In this document: in pieces, positions 19,815 through 31,877 of the stretch | Position numbering within the stretch: position 1 is the first letter of the stretch | Layout: each line of letters starts with the position of its first letter | Assembly: GCF_000003195.3 (NCBI RefSeq) | Contig: NC_012878.2 | Coordinates: forward strand, 6,700,462-6,764,461 | Source: Sorghum bicolor | Lineage: Eukaryota; Streptophyta; Magnoliopsida; Poales; Poaceae | Reading direction: 5' to 3' | DNA: 64,000 nucleotides | Notes under the pieces: generated by a model | Seen by the model: only the letters and a program-made list of their open reading frames with translations | Told to the model about the DNA's origin: nothing | Database searches by the model: none | Program-made: the position numbers and the translations under genes

Positions 19815-21699
19815 TGAAAGGTCCTAATATGGCTAGAGGGGGGGTGAATAGCCTATTTAAAAATTCTACAAACTCACTAGAGCAAGAGGTTAGTAAATAA
19901 CAAAGCGAAGCTTTTTGCTCTAGCTCTAAAGGGGGTTTGCAAGCCACCTACCCAACAATTCTAGTTGCTAAGATCACTAACCACACAAGAACTAAGCTAC
20001 ACAAGGCAAAGAAAGCAACTAAACTAATTACACTAGTTTGCGGTAAGGATAGGATGAGATATTTATACCGCCATGTAGGGGATGAACCAATCACCAATAT
20101 AAACAATCAAGCACCGGGAGAATGCCAATCAAACACAATTGAGACACCGATTTTTCTCCCGAGGTTCACGTGCTTGCCGGCACGCTACGTCCCCATTGTT
20201 TCGACCAACACTTGGTGGTTCGGTGGCTAAGAGGTGTTGCACAAACCTCGTCCTCACTAGGACACCACAAGAACCTACCCACAAGTGAGGTAGCTCAATG
20301 ACACGAGCACTTTACTAGAGTTACCTTTCGGCTCACCGCCGGGGAAGGTACAAGACCCCTCACAATCACCGAGAGATGGCCACGAACAATCACGAACTCG
20401 TGCCAAAACTCCTCCGCTGCTCCAAGCCGTCTTGGTGGTGGCAACCACCAAGAGTAACAAGAAAACCGCAGCTAGAACGATCCCCAAGTGCCACTAGATG
20501 CAATCACTCAAGCAAATGCACTTGGAATCACTCCCAATCTCACAAAGATGTGTAATCTATGAAGGAGATGAGTGGGAGGTGTTTGCTTAGGCTCACAAGG
20601 ATGTCAAGTATGTTAGAATGCCAAGAGAGTGAGCCCCAAGCCGGCCAAACACGTATTTATAGACCCCTTCAAGCAAATAGAGCCATTGGCTCTTTCACTG
20701 GGCAAAACTCGGGGTCACCGGACGCTCTTAAAGGGGCACCGGACGCTCAACACTAGCGTCCGGTGCTCCAACATCAGCCGCATGTCAGAATCTAACGGTA
20801 ACCTGTAGAGCACCGGACGCTGAGCAGGTCACACCGGACTCATGCGCAGAGAGCTCCGCAAACTCGCAGGGTCACCGGACGCAAGCCACCAGACGCACCG
20901 TGAGCATCCGGTGCTCACCGGACTCATGCGCAGAGAGGGTCGCCAAAACGCCCCCACACCGGACGTGCACCACCGGACGCTCAAGCCAGCGTTCGGTGCC
21001 TATCGTCCGGTGCCTAACCCTAACCGAGTCAGGCTGCCTACTCACCGGACGCACAGGAACAGCGTCCGATGCTTCTGAGTCAGCGTCCGGTGAGTGTTCC
21101 TCAACGAGAAACACTCCCGTGACTTCTCCAAATTTCCCACCGGCGCAATAGAAAATATGCACTTCATTTTCTCGCAAGCTCGGCGGGAGGGAGAGAGGAA
21201 TCCATCCTCTCTCTACCCTTCAAACTTCAACTCCCTTCTCAAAGAGTGCCAACACCACAAAGTGTGTACCAACACGTGCACGTGTGTTAGCATTTTCACA
21301 ATCATTTTCTTCGAAGGAGTTAAGTTAGCTCACTAGGTTCTAAATGCATGCACATGAACAAAGACACCTAGTGGCACTTGATAACCGCTTAGCCAAAGAA
21401 TTCCCCTCTTTATAGTACGGCTATCTATCCTAAATGTGATCACACCCTCTATGGTGTCTTGATCACCAAAACCAAAACCCTAAGCAATACCATTGCCTTG
21501 ATCTCCATAGGGTTTTGTTTTTCTCTTTCTTCTTTTCCAAGTTGAGCACTTGATCATCTTGTGGTCATTACCATCATCACTATGATCATTACTTGCTTCA
21601 TCACTTGGCATGTACCAACCTCATTAAGTCTACACACACTTAGCATAGAGGTTAGTACTAGGGTTTCATCAATTATCCAAAACCAAACTAGGCCTTTCA
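19815..21699 (-). mobile_element. Solo LTR of a related SIRE-type element
   Basis: Read on the minus strand it starts TGAAAGGCCTAGTTTGG and ends CCATATTAGGACCTTTCA, the LTR style of the neighbouring elements. It is flanked by a perfect 5-bp target duplication GTGAG (19810-19814 and 21700-21704). No internal coding sequence lies between the ends, so it is a solo LTR left by recombination between two LTRs. It contains its own CCGGACG motif array and TATA box. Confidence 0.93.
20654..21090 (-). promoter_or_regulatory. Promoter region of the solo LTR
   Basis: On the minus strand, copies of AGCGTCCGGTG and CACCGGACGCT (21090 down to 20710) lead to TATAAATA (20661-20654). The motif nearest the TATA box, 20729-20710, is AAGAGCGTCCGGTGACCCCG, identical to 21901-21920 of the host element's internal module. 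Confidence 0.55.
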
Positions 21700-21936
21700 G
21701 TGAGTGCCAGACTGCACTCACCGGACGCAGGAACAGTGTCCCTGCTGCGTCCGGTGAGGAGCGTCCGGTGCTCCCCTGGCATGACCTGAAGCACCGGACG
21801 CTAAAGCCAGCGTCCGGTGCCCATCGTCCGGTGCAATGCCGATTTGCAACCTTCTCTGCGCATGAGTCCGGTGGTCGCCGGACGCGTCCGGTGCCACATA
21901 AAGAGCGTCCGGTGACCCCGCGGCGGGCGGATATAG

Positions 21937-22502
21937 CCCGCGCCCTAGCGCTTTCCGTGGTCGTTTTCTTTTTCTTCCTCTTCCAATCTGCGGCCGCGCC
22001 CAAGCCCTAGCTCGCCGCCCCGTGCCCTAAGCCGCCGGGACCGCGCCGCCGTCGAGTTCGGCGTCCTCGGCGATCCTTGCCTTCTTCCCCGCGCTCAGAT
22101 CCGCTCTCCCCTCGCGAAGGAATCCGTTGAGACTTGGATTTTGGGTGAGCCCTAGGTTTTTTCCCTTAAGGTGTTCAATTCTTTGTGTGAATGAATCTGA
22201 TTGGTGTTTTTGACATCGATTCGATTCGTTCTTCCCTTGTAGCACCTTGAGAAGTTGGTTCGTGTTCTCCGGCGGCCTTTGATCGCGACATCTCTTCCGG
22301 AACGCGTCCCGTCTTCGGATCGTAAGCTGTTCGCGCCCGTTCGTTATCTTATCTTGCGATCCATTAGGGTTTTCTCACCTCTAGTCGTTATGATTTCTTA
22401 TATATACCCTATCTTGTCTATTCTCTGCAGTGCGTTGTTCTCCGTTGTCGGTCGGTTTGTCGGATGCCTGATCGGTCGGTAGTCTTTGCTATGGCTTGAT
22501 GC
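21937..22502 (+). other. Gene-like leader before the env-like ORF of E2
   Basis: This region is GC-rich, then has intron-like segments: GTGAGCCCTAGG near 22144 to TTCCCTTGTAG near 22241, and CGTAAGCTG near 22321 to TTCTCTGCAG near 22430. The arrangement imitates the 5' UTR with introns of a plant gene. No coding frame was recognised in it. Splicing is inferred only from the dinucleotides and pyrimidine tracts. Confidence 0.4.
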
Positions 22503-25044
22503 AAGAATGTCAGCGGTCCGGCAGCCGGCACTGGAGGTTCCTCAGGTGGTGATGGTGGAGGTGATCCTCCCCGTCGCCTATCAGCGGCAGAGAAAGGCAA
22601 GGGCAAGAAGCTAGCCACCAAGAAGCGCAAGGGCAGTGACAGAGATGCAGAGGTCGCAGAGGCAGTGGCAGCAGAGAGAGGTGGTCGGGCTGGTGGACTG
22701 AGGATTGGGGATGATCTCACGCCACAGCAGCGGTGTGCAGTTCTTCAGGCAGAGGCCCTACACGGATCTCCCCAGGCACCGTGACGATTGGAGGACAGAG
22801 GATTAGGCTCGTGGTTAGGGATCCAGCTCAGGAGGATCCAAACACTGAGATAGAGACCCAGGCAGAGGCTCCAGCACAGGAGCAGGAGCAGGAGCAGACC
22901 CTCAGGAGGTCGACTCGTGCTCGTACCCAGGCCACTCCTCGGACTGGTACGCAGGGTCAGTCCACCTCCACTACTCGTGCCACACCACCTAGAGGCACTC
23001 CAGCTTCTCGACAGAGGCCAGTCAGGATCCACAGGGATCTCACTCTCGTGTCAGCCAGAGAGATCTAGCAGCTGCGGTTCGTTCGGTTTCCCACCTGGTT
23101 TCCAGCTGCCAGGGATCCCAGAGCCGGTGCTAGGTTCTACACAGTCGTCCAGAAGGACATCTACGAGGCACTGGTTCGCTCCCAGTCACAGTTCAGGGAG
23201 CATAGAGTTATTGACCTTGAGATACTGGAGAACGTGGTTGGAGCAGACATCCGTCAGTATTTCACCTATCTCCACGGACTTCTAGAGTTGCTCGCTCTCC
23301 CTGGCACTTATTGCGAGCAGTGGGTGAGAGAGTTCTACGCGTCAGTGTGGGTTTCTCCAGATCATAGTTATCTCCACTACGCACTGGCCGGGACAGACTA
23401 CAGAGTGACAGCTCAGAGGGCCAGAGAGGTGCTGGGGTTGAGAGCCTACTCCACCAGGATTCACCAGCTCTGCTACGGGAACGTTGACCCTCCCCGACGT
23501 CCTCACGGTGGTGAGATACCACCAGTTGACTTCGTGGCCCCTTGTTTCCGTCCACCGTTTGGAGAGGGCTCCAGCAGGACAGTGGGAGACTTGACACGAC
23601 CAGCTAGGATCCTTGACTTTGTGTTGAGGAAGACTCTTCTCCCCAGGACAGGCTACAGAGATGGATTCACTCATATCCAGCAGTGGCTCATTGCTCATCT
23701 CATCACTCAGACGCAGTTTGACTTGTGGGATCTGATCGTCTCAGAGATCGAGGACACCATCTCAGAGAGTTTTAGGGGACGGCGTCAGTTGCCGTATGCA
23801 CATTGGATTACCCTGCTTATTCTTCGTGCCAGGCCGCTACCCCTGCCAGCTCACTTGCAGAGGGAGTTGACAGAGTCAGACACCGTCTTCCCCCACTACG
23901 ACCCCAGGCAGATGTTGAGAGCGCATCACGACCTCCGAGCTACACCTCCTCCTCGTGCACCACGTGGACCTGTGCCCCCACCTTCTCCCAGGGGCACTCG
24001 CAGTACGGCAGCAGTACTTGAGACAGAGGAGCAGCAGAACATAGCCATTGGGGCTTTCGCAGATGCCGAGGCAGAGGGAGAGTTTGACTTCGCCTCAGAC
24101 AGCTCTGATGATGACTATCAGCTGCTAGTGTCACATCTCCCCCCAGAGCACATGACCACGAGGCAGGGGGCTCTTCTAGTGCTTCAGACCCCGCTCTTCT
24201 TGCTATTCTAGAGGGTATGAGGGCAGATCAGCGCCGTGTAGCTGAGGAGCAGGCGAGGCATGACAGGGACCAGGCTGCCATCAATGCAGCCGTGCAGGCT
24301 AGGCAGGATGAGCTCCAGCGTCAGTTTCTCACCTTTCAGGAGCAGCAGCTTGCGTTCCAGGCCCAGCAGACAGCGATGATGGCCGCTATCATGGCCGCCT
24401 CAGGGATTCAGCTACCGCAGATTCAGCTTCCAGGCACGTCGACTGTCAGGCCACCCACTCGAGCGCCTCAGACGCAGAGCCAGTCACAGCAGCCTCTCCA
24501 GCTACCAGCTCAGAGTCAGCGGTTCTCGACGCCACAGCACCAGGTCTCCTAGGGTGCTATCTCTTCAGGCTTTGAGCAGGTACCTCAGTTTACTCCTATC
24601 CGCTCCGGCTTCACTCCTCAGTTAGCGTCAGCATCACAGCTTGTGTGGGACTCGTCGACAGATCCGCACCTCAGCTTCACCTACAGTGCTCTGACTGGTG
24701 ACCCTACGCCTCCTCCTCTGCAGGCCCCTGCAGTCTTTACGGTGCCAGTCACCACCACAGAGCTTCTGTCGTCGTCTGTAGCGTCGTCCGAGCAGCTTGC
24801 ACCGTCTTCTACCGTGCCAGAGACAACAGCTACAGCGACCGAGTCCGTGCCTCTCGAGCAGCCAGCACAGCCCGTGATAGCTCCAGCACCCTCACAGCAG
24901 ACCCGGACAGCTTCGCCAGCACCTGCAGCTTCAGAGGGTCACTCCACCTCTTCTGCCTCGACGACCGACAGTTCAGACGATGCAGCTCGCTTCGAGGCCG
25001 TGCCGAGGGACTCCACTGCTTCGCCTCCTCCACCGACTTCTTAG
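22503..25044 (+). pseudogene. Env-like protein of E2, decayed
   Basis: This is the counterpart of the third ORF of E1, placed between the internal leader and the polypurine tract. The coding sense runs from about 22503 (KNVSGPAAG) to a frameshift near 22735-22782. It then continues to a TAG at 23066-23068, onward through the 'plant transposon protein'-like middle (FYTVVQKDIYEALV to LPLPAHLQREL), through a frameshift near 24110-24170, a Gln-rich segment, a TAG at 24550-24552, and a Ser/Thr/Pro-rich tail ending TAG at 25042-25044. At least two frameshifts and two nonsense codons separate it from a working gene. The start codon itself appears damaged. ORFs starting at 22733, 23234, 24217 and 24643 are pieces of this one gene. 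Confidence 0.82.
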
Positions 25045-25505
25045 GTTTTTGGCGCTTGATGCCAAAGGGAGAGAGAGTGCGTATGAGAGAGTTAGGAGTT
25101 TGGGGGAGCTGAGCTAGAGAGGGTGTTTAGGTGTTTATTCTTTTGAGATACTCTTTTGTGTGCTACTCTTTACCATGCATCACGTTTATTTTTATGCATT
25201 GCACTTGTGTGAGATACTATGGTTATGAGACATGACTTGTGCTTAATGTGTTATCTTAATGTCATGTGTTTTGGCTCATATTACCTTTGCTTCCGCGTTT
25301 CACTCCGATATACTTATGAGCCTTATGTTTATATCCTGTCGTATACCACTCACATATTTGGATGCAGGGTATTGGACTTGGTTGATATAAGCATGACTAA
25401 TCTTTTTTGTTCTTATTGTAACATGCTTATTGAAACCAAGTCACTTCAAAATCCTCAACTCTTTCCATACTGGAGGTTGTCATCAATCACCAAAAAGGGG
25501 GAGAT
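25045..25505 (+). other. Spacer and polypurine tract before 3' LTR of E2
   Basis: No gene is seen. GCCAAAGGGAGAGAG (about 25061) and TTTGGGGGAG (about 25099) resemble polypurine tracts. The one adjacent to the LTR is AAAAAGGGGGAG at 25493-25503. Confidence 0.6.
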
Positions 25506-27054
25506 TGAAAGAGCATCTAGGCCCCTAGTGATTTCGGTGATTAATGACATTATTGATTACTATGACTAACGTGTGTTTTGCAGAAGCAAAGTCATAGGTA
25601 AGGTCATGGTAAATAGGTACTCGATGGACAGGGACGTACATGCCTACTTAATAGTGGAAATCATTTCGGTTTTCAAAGGATGGATGGACATCGTCAAGAC
25701 TAGACTAGGTCTAAGTGCCATATGGTGAAGAAGGGCACTTAGAGTAGTTTAGGACTTTGTTTTTCTTTGACCGTACTATTAAGAGGGGCTTTGATCTAGT
25801 AGCTTGACTTAGGCAAGGCTTTAGGTTTAGGTGTGGTGCACACTTGGTAAACCTAGCACTAGGCAGCTCAGAGGTAGTCCTTAGATCGAGAGAAACCAAC
25901 TTCGTTTTGGAGCGATCGCGTTTCGACGAAGTTTGGGTGCAAGGGGCACCGGACGCTGCACCGGACGCTCTGTGAGTGCGTTCGGTGAGGTCCTTAGCAG
26001 TTAGAACAGTGTCGTACTTAAGGTTAGGCACCGGACGCTAGCACCGGACGCACCGGGTAGCGTCCGGTCCCTTACCCAGGGAGGTTGCAAGCTTTCCGCG
26101 AGCACCGGACGCTAGCACCGGACGCGCCGGGTAGCGTCCGGTCCCATGCGCAGGGAGCTTGTAAAGATCCCCCGAGCACCGGACGGTGCACCTGACGCTG
26201 GGAGTTAGCGTTCGGTGTCGTGTCAGAAGCAAGTACAGTTAGCCGTTATGGTGCACCGGACGCTCAGTGCAGTGCGTCCGGTGCAACATAATGTGCGTCC
26301 GGTGACCCCGTTTTCAGTGGAAAACGGTTGGCCGACCTTTGGACTTCGTGTATAGTATTTATACTCCTCCACCTCGTCCATGAAAGGTCTCTTGCCCATT
26401 TGAACATCAGAGAAACTTGTTGTGGAGCAAGAGAGTTGCAAGAGCCTAGAGAGGATTGAGATTAGAGTGATTTCTTGAGAGAATCCTTCTCTAGTGAGTT
26501 CCAAGAGTCAAGTGTGCATCCACCACTCTCTAGAGCCTTGTTTGGGTCAAGTGAGAGTTCTTTGCTTGTTACTCTTGGTGATCGCCATCACCTAGACGGT
26601 TCGGTGGTGATTGGAGGCACGAAGACCGCCCGGAGTTCTTGTGGGTGGCTCGTGTCAAGCTTGTGAGCGGTTTTGGGCGATTCACCGCGACGGAGTGTCG
26701 AAGAATCAGCCCGTAGAGAGCACTTGGTCCTTGCGCGGATCAAGGGGGAGCAAGACCCTTGCGCGGGTGCTCCAACGAGGACTAGTGGAGAGTGGCGACT
26801 CTCCGATACCTCGACAAAACATCGCCGAGCACTTTCTTCCACTACTCCTTTACATTCTAGCATTTACTTTGTGCTTTTATATTCTTAGAATTGCCATGCT
26901 AGAATAGGATTGGAACTAGGTTGCAAAACTTTTATCCGGTAGCTCTCTAGGTCACACTAGGCACAAGGGGTTGAATTGGAGCTTATAGGTTGCTTAAATT
27001 TTTAGAGAAGCCCAATTCACCCCCCCCCCCCTCTTGGGCATCTTGATCCTTTCA
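25506..27054 (+). repeat. 3' LTR of E2 (1549 bp)
   Basis: It is nearly identical to 11994-13534, with the same terminal TGAAAG/CTTTCA. A run of 12 C at 27020-27031 replaces 7 C in the 5' copy. Many of the differences are C/T or G/A changes, as expected from decay of methylated cytosines. The motif array and TATTTATA box (26356-26363) are kept. Confidence 0.97.
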
Positions 27055-27059
27055 GACGT

Positions 27060-30000
27060 GTACGTGCTCCTAGGAGAAAAAACCAGCAAAAGCAGCAACA
27101 TTGTACATATCAGCATCCCTAAGTGATGCTCATATGATCTTGCTACGACACATAGGAGATGGCAAGTAGTTTCTTCTGTGCACGCCAACTTAGAAGGGGC
27201 CTAAGTTAGAGGCAAGGATGTGGGGGTGGCGGTGACTTCTTCCTCCAATGCCTTTGGTTGGTTGAGTAAACACCAAGACTGAAAGAGAGCTTGGTGTTGG
27301 GGAGCATGTCCCTCAGTGGAGCTCCAATGTAGACTAGAGGTTGCATTTTTGCAAGCAATATCACGTGATAAACTTGGTTTGTCTCTTTGTCTTGCCCTAT
27401 GTCTTGGATTATTTAAATTTTCTAACTTATGTGTTAGCGCTAGTTTGTGCAAGAACGTTATGTGCGACAATGAGGATTGCACACTATAGCGTGCTTAATT
27501 AGCTATATAGGGCTCAATTCAACATTTAAGACAATATATTAATTAATATGCCCTTTGCTAAAGACATGCTCAGTGTGATAGCCCTAATAAGGACTTCATG
27601 TTAGTGTGAATCTTTTAGTCCTTAGGCAAGAACCACATATGGGGTGTGATAGAATTGCAAAGGCTATGGTTGATGCAAATTTATTTTTGTAACCCCAATT
27701 CACCCACTCTTTGGGCCATTGCATCCTTACACTTGTTCATATCTCGCCATGCTCCCTCCTAGTAGTCCACTCCTCTTATCGTCACCTCCAAATCCTGCCA
27801 CTAGATCTGTCCTCCCCGTCGCTTGGAATCACATCCTCTAAACCCCAAGCCCATTTATCAAGTTTCCTAGATGGATTTGGGCACCTAACTAGAACACTAG
27901 TTCCGCCCAGTCTCCACCATCGCCAACCGGGACCTTGACCTTTAGCCAACCCTGTCTTGCATTCTTCCCCAACCTCGAGTATTGGCCATCATTGAGCTTG
28001 ACCGCATCCACCATACCCCTTCTATGCTTGATTGCCTCAACCTACCCCAGACTCCCCCACATGCCAGTTGTGCTTGCCCGCCCTTACACCTAACCCTACC
28101 TCCATAACATGCCTTCTACACCATCCACAGGTCTTGCATGCCATAAGATCTATGTTAATGAAAAATCTGTTTTAATGATGCAGGGGTCTTGCATGCCATA
28201 CGAAAGTAGGGGGGCTGTTTGAGCACCCTTAGTAGAGTTCAGCATACAAAACTGAGCTCTCAAGAGTAAGAGAGTCCTTACATATTAAATGTAGGGGTCC
28301 TGATTTGATGACCATTGCTAGAGTTGCTTAGGATGTTCGATAGGAAAGTAGTAGTGTCTACAAAATGACAAAGCACAATATTTTTATACCATGTGTTTGG
28401 TTTCAAAGGATGGAAGAGAATGCAACGGTTCACACCCATGCTTGAATGAGAAACATGGAGTCAGGGGTGAAACCATCCCATTCCACCCAGCTCCGAAACC
28501 AAGCTCATGCAAAAGTGTTGGTTAGGTTAAAGCGACATGTCATGGCAACGTGTTGGTTATGTTTTCTCATTGGCATCAACTAAAGACGTAGCTAAGCAAA
28601 GATGTTGACTATTTATATTAACATATCTCCGACTCAGTTTGTCTCTAGCAGTAACTTGTTAATATAAAGTTGCCTTCCGAAACATATATAAAACAAAAAC
28701 GGCTGGTTGTGGAGTATACGTATAAAAAAAGTTGGTTCCAAATGACACGAGTAATCAGATTGAACATGACAGGCATGTTGATATGATTTGTCCTTTGTTT
28801 CTTATTGCGGGGAGCAACCTGGCAGCTAAGGATTACTTTTACTACAGGTCCATGCATTGTTAGCTAGTGTATTGTGTTCTACAACTCAACAGATAGATTC
28901 TCAGTTTTTTTTTGTTTTGGCTGTTCGATCCTGTGTCGACAAATTGAAGTGGACAACATACTGTTTATAATAAAGTTGATGCTTTTTTGGACAGTTGATG
29001 CTTTTTTGGACAGGTGAATGACTATAGGATGCTGTTAGTGTTAGGTCTAGGGGTCTCATTTTGTGCAAGACATATTCTCCACGTCCCTAAAGTGTCACGG
29101 CATATCACATTAGTATATACTGGGGTAAAGATGGTCGGTAAAGATATGGTGGAGGTGGCGAGCTAGGTCACGGACATGACTATAGTTTATTTGTCGTGGT
29201 TACTTTATATCGGATGTAAATACTTTCAGAACACTTGAAAAAGTAGGTGTAATACCACGGCTGTATGTGTCGAAACAGCGATACCAACTATCATCAGCTT
29301 TTCCAAAATATTTTTTTTTAAAAAAAGACTATCAGCTAGTGCTAGTGGTCAGAAAATGACAGCTTCTCACCAACGGCCCACAAGTAGTACATGTACTGTA
29401 CTAAGCTATGTATGCATCATGGACAGACATGCATGCATATGATGCATGATGCATCATGTATTGTATGGTATGGTAATCAAGGAACGCTAGATTGGGCGCT
29501 GGATGATGACGTACGCCGTCGGCCGGTCCAGTAATCCCGGCGTCTGTGGTCAGCTAGCTGTGTGGATCGGATCCGCGACGTAGTACGTCCACTACCAACC
29601 TCTCTAGATCTGCATGCCAGACGATTGAGATCGATTCATTTCTCATCTTGTCCCGGTCAATATGAATATATGCATTCCTGCCTCAATGTTTATAGAATCC
29701 AGTTTACTCCTTTCCAGACCGACTTCACACGATACAAATCTGCGGAGGGAGTAGAGTAGACCGAGTTCACACAAAACAGACTTTGTAATGAAGTTATAGT
29801 TCTTGAACTAAGAGATCTACAACTTTGTAGTTGACGGTGTTTTTGTTTGAATTCATTTAGTGCGCAAAAAATCTATTTAAAATTTCAGAGTTTTAAATTT
29901 AATTTTTTTATCTTTCAAATGATCTAGGATGGAAGAGATCTCAATTAAATAAAGCTGCAGTACTACAATTGATTTGCATCTTTGTTGACTACTTTTTAAT

Positions 30001-30596
30001 TCCAAATCATTTAGCGCCTAGAAATTCAGTTTTAAGTTTGCAGACCTTTTATTTTTTTAAAATTTTCAAAGTATCTCGGAGAAATGAGTTTTCTTATTTG
30101 AGAAAATGTGAAACTTTATAGTTGACATTTTATTTGGAATCATTTAATGCTTAAAAATTATGTTTTAAGATTACTGATTTTAAAATTTATATCTCTTTTT
30201 TTTTAAAAATCAAATGACCTTAGATGAAGATATGATCTAAATCAAAGTTTACTACTTGAGGATATCTAAAACCTTTTCAATTCAAAGTCTTTAATTTGAA
30301 TTCATTTAGAGTCTTAAATATGTATTATAATATTCTCTAAAGTGAATAAAAAAAGAATATTTGCTACTAGATGTAAGTGATTTTGAGGCACATTGGTTAA
30401 GCAAGTAACATGCGAGGCCACAAAGTGTGAAAAGCCGCATGACTTGTGACTCTAGAATAGTTTTTTTTTTTTGCTAGTGGCCTCTCCTAGATTAAAATAT
30501 CTTTTATAACTGTCTTATCTGTTTCAATTTTGAGATTCTAGAAAACAATTTTATAGAGGTGGTTGGATTTCAGATCATCTCTAGGAATTGACATGC
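27060..30596. other. Gene-free stretch right of E2
   Basis: No coding region was recognised. The sequence AATTCACCCACTCTTTGGGCC (about 27691-27711) with CATCCTTACA after it resembles the last bases of a SIRE-type LTR, so an old LTR relic may lie around 27500-27732. A 19-bp unit GTTGATGCTTTTTTGGACA occurs twice in tandem near 28977-29012. From 29800 to 30340 the sequence is AT-rich with diverged repeats of TTCATTTAG...AAAATT type. Confidence 0.4.
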
Positions 30597-30856
30597 ACTC
30601 CTTCCATTCCAAATTGTAAGTTATTCCAGGAATCTTAGAGAGTCAAATTATCCTAAGTTTGACCAAATTTATATGATAATATGATAATTATTATGATACC
30701 AACTAAGTATCATTAGATTCTTTCTTAATTATATTTTCATAGTATATTCACTTTATATTATAAATTTTAGTATTTTTCTCTATAATTTTGGTCAAACTTA
30801 AAAATACTTTGACTCTCCAAGATTTATGGAATAACTTATAATTTGGAATGGAGGGG
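30597..30856. repeat. MITE with long inverted ends (Stowaway-like)
   Basis: The left end reads CTCCTTCCATTCCAAATTGTAAG and continues to AGAGAGTCAAA. The right end is its reverse complement with few changes (TTTGACTCTCCAAGA to TTTGGAATGGAG). The length is about 260 bp. The CTCC-rich ends resemble Tc1/mariner Stowaway MITEs, but a clear TA duplication was not found. Similar 38-bp stretches (GTGGTTGG...CTCTAG(G/A)AATTGA) flank both sides. Confidence 0.7.
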
Positions 30857-31676
30857 AAGTGGTTGGTATTTAGCCTACCTCTAGAAATTGATCAAAGTTA
30901 GAGGCGCCTTAAGCAGCCACTTCTACGAACCATCTATAGCTTCCTCTAAAATGCTGGATGTGTACTAGCATGGCAGAGCTACCTAGACGAGGAAAAAGAA
31001 CGGTGAAGTGAGAGAGAGAAGAACGGAAGGGATCTTCCTCCATATTATACATTGTGCAACAAATTCAACAAGTAATTCTATTCACTACTGAAATCTCAAA
31101 TACTTCTATAAGTGATGAATTTTCCTGTGTGTTACACGCACAGAAAATTACTAATTTTTTTTGGGTTTCATAATATGCTAACAGAAAAATACAAAAAACG
31201 TACAGAAAAATTACACAATTTTTCTGTTCATGACAACACACACATGGAAAAATACTATGCACGCACGGAAAAGTTACAATTATTCTATGGGTTTCTACAA
31301 AATGCATAGAAAAAATAAACACACTTAGAAAAGAAGAACAGGCCCCTGTGATATGAACAAGCGATTTTTCTTTTTAATCTCTCTCTAAAATTTGTATCTA
31401 GTCTTTTGTTCTCATACTAACTTCAAATTTGACGAATTTTTTCTCAAAATTTTTCTAAAATCATGCTCTATTGATTTATTATGCTCTTACATCTATTCGT
31501 TTAGTCATCTTTTCATACGATTTTGTTTTATCAACTCAACATTTAAAATTTCCAAAAATAACATCTTCAAACAACATTTTGAAAACCATAAATTAATGAT
31601 TTCACCTGGAAAATTTAATAGAATAACTAATGCAATTGAAAAGAAGGCGACGCGTCGTCTTGAGGCTTTCAATTGA
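30857..31676. other. Gene-free stretch
   Basis: The sequence is AT-rich. Words such as ACAGAAAAATTAC recur on both strands between 31110 and 31330, which suggests an old foldback repeat. No gene was recognised. Confidence 0.35.
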
Positions 31677-31877
31677 GGCCTCGTTTAGTTCGCCCCAAAA
31701 ACCAAAAATTTTTTAAAATTTTCTGTCACATCGAATCTTGCGGTACATGCATAAAGTATTAAATATAGACAAAAATAAAAACTAATTGCATTGAACCTAT
31801 TTGATCTATGATATAATATTTATCAAATAAAAACGATAGTACTGAAATTCAAAAATTTTTCGGAACTAAACAAAGCC
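31677..31877. repeat. MITE, GGCCTTGTTTAGTT family
   Basis: It starts GGCCTCGTTTAGTT and ends AACTAAACAAAGCC, forming imperfect terminal inverted repeats. The interior (CACATCGAATCTTGCGG, AAATATAGACAAAA) is shared with other copies in this window. The flanks TGA and TCA do not form a clear duplication. Confidence 0.75.

Larger units (their letters stand above)
19763..21936 (+). promoter_or_regulatory. Candidate internal promoter of E2, split by a solo LTR
   Basis: CACCGGACG/CGTCCGGTG motifs occur at 19763-19805 and continue at 21717-21914 after the inserted LTR. The block 21885-21920 matches 12760-12795 of the LTR promoter in 33 of 36 positions. GATATAG, a TATA-like box, follows at 21930-21936, then a gene-like leader. 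This is homologous to the LTR promoter region and lies upstream of the env-like ORF. Activity is inferred. Confidence 0.5.
11994..27054 (+). mobile_element. Complete SIRE/Maximus-type Ty1-copia retrotransposon E2
   Basis: Two LTRs (11994-13534 and 25506-27054) begin TGAAAGAGCATCTAGG and end GATCCTTTCA. The element is flanked by the perfect 5-bp target duplication GACGT (11989-11993 and 27055-27059). Inside are a primer-binding site, gag, pol, an env-like remnant and a polypurine tract. By eye the LTRs differ by about 30 substitutions and a few small indels over about 1.54 kb (near 2%). A nested solo LTR adds 1885 bp plus a duplicated GTGAG. The pol frame is intact, while gag and env-like are broken. 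Confidence 0.97.

Noticed and set aside
21937..22502. Gene-like leader with introns as a captured host gene
   Set aside because: No host-like coding sequence was recognised, and the position fits the leader of the env-like ORF, as in E1.
23234..24211. 325-codon ORF as a separate gene
   Set aside because: The same frame is open from 23069 upstream. The start is an internal Met of the decayed env-like protein of E2.
27500..27732. LTR relic ending CATCCTTACA
   Set aside because: Only about 40 bases resemble an LTR end. No start or duplication was found, so it is not called as an element.
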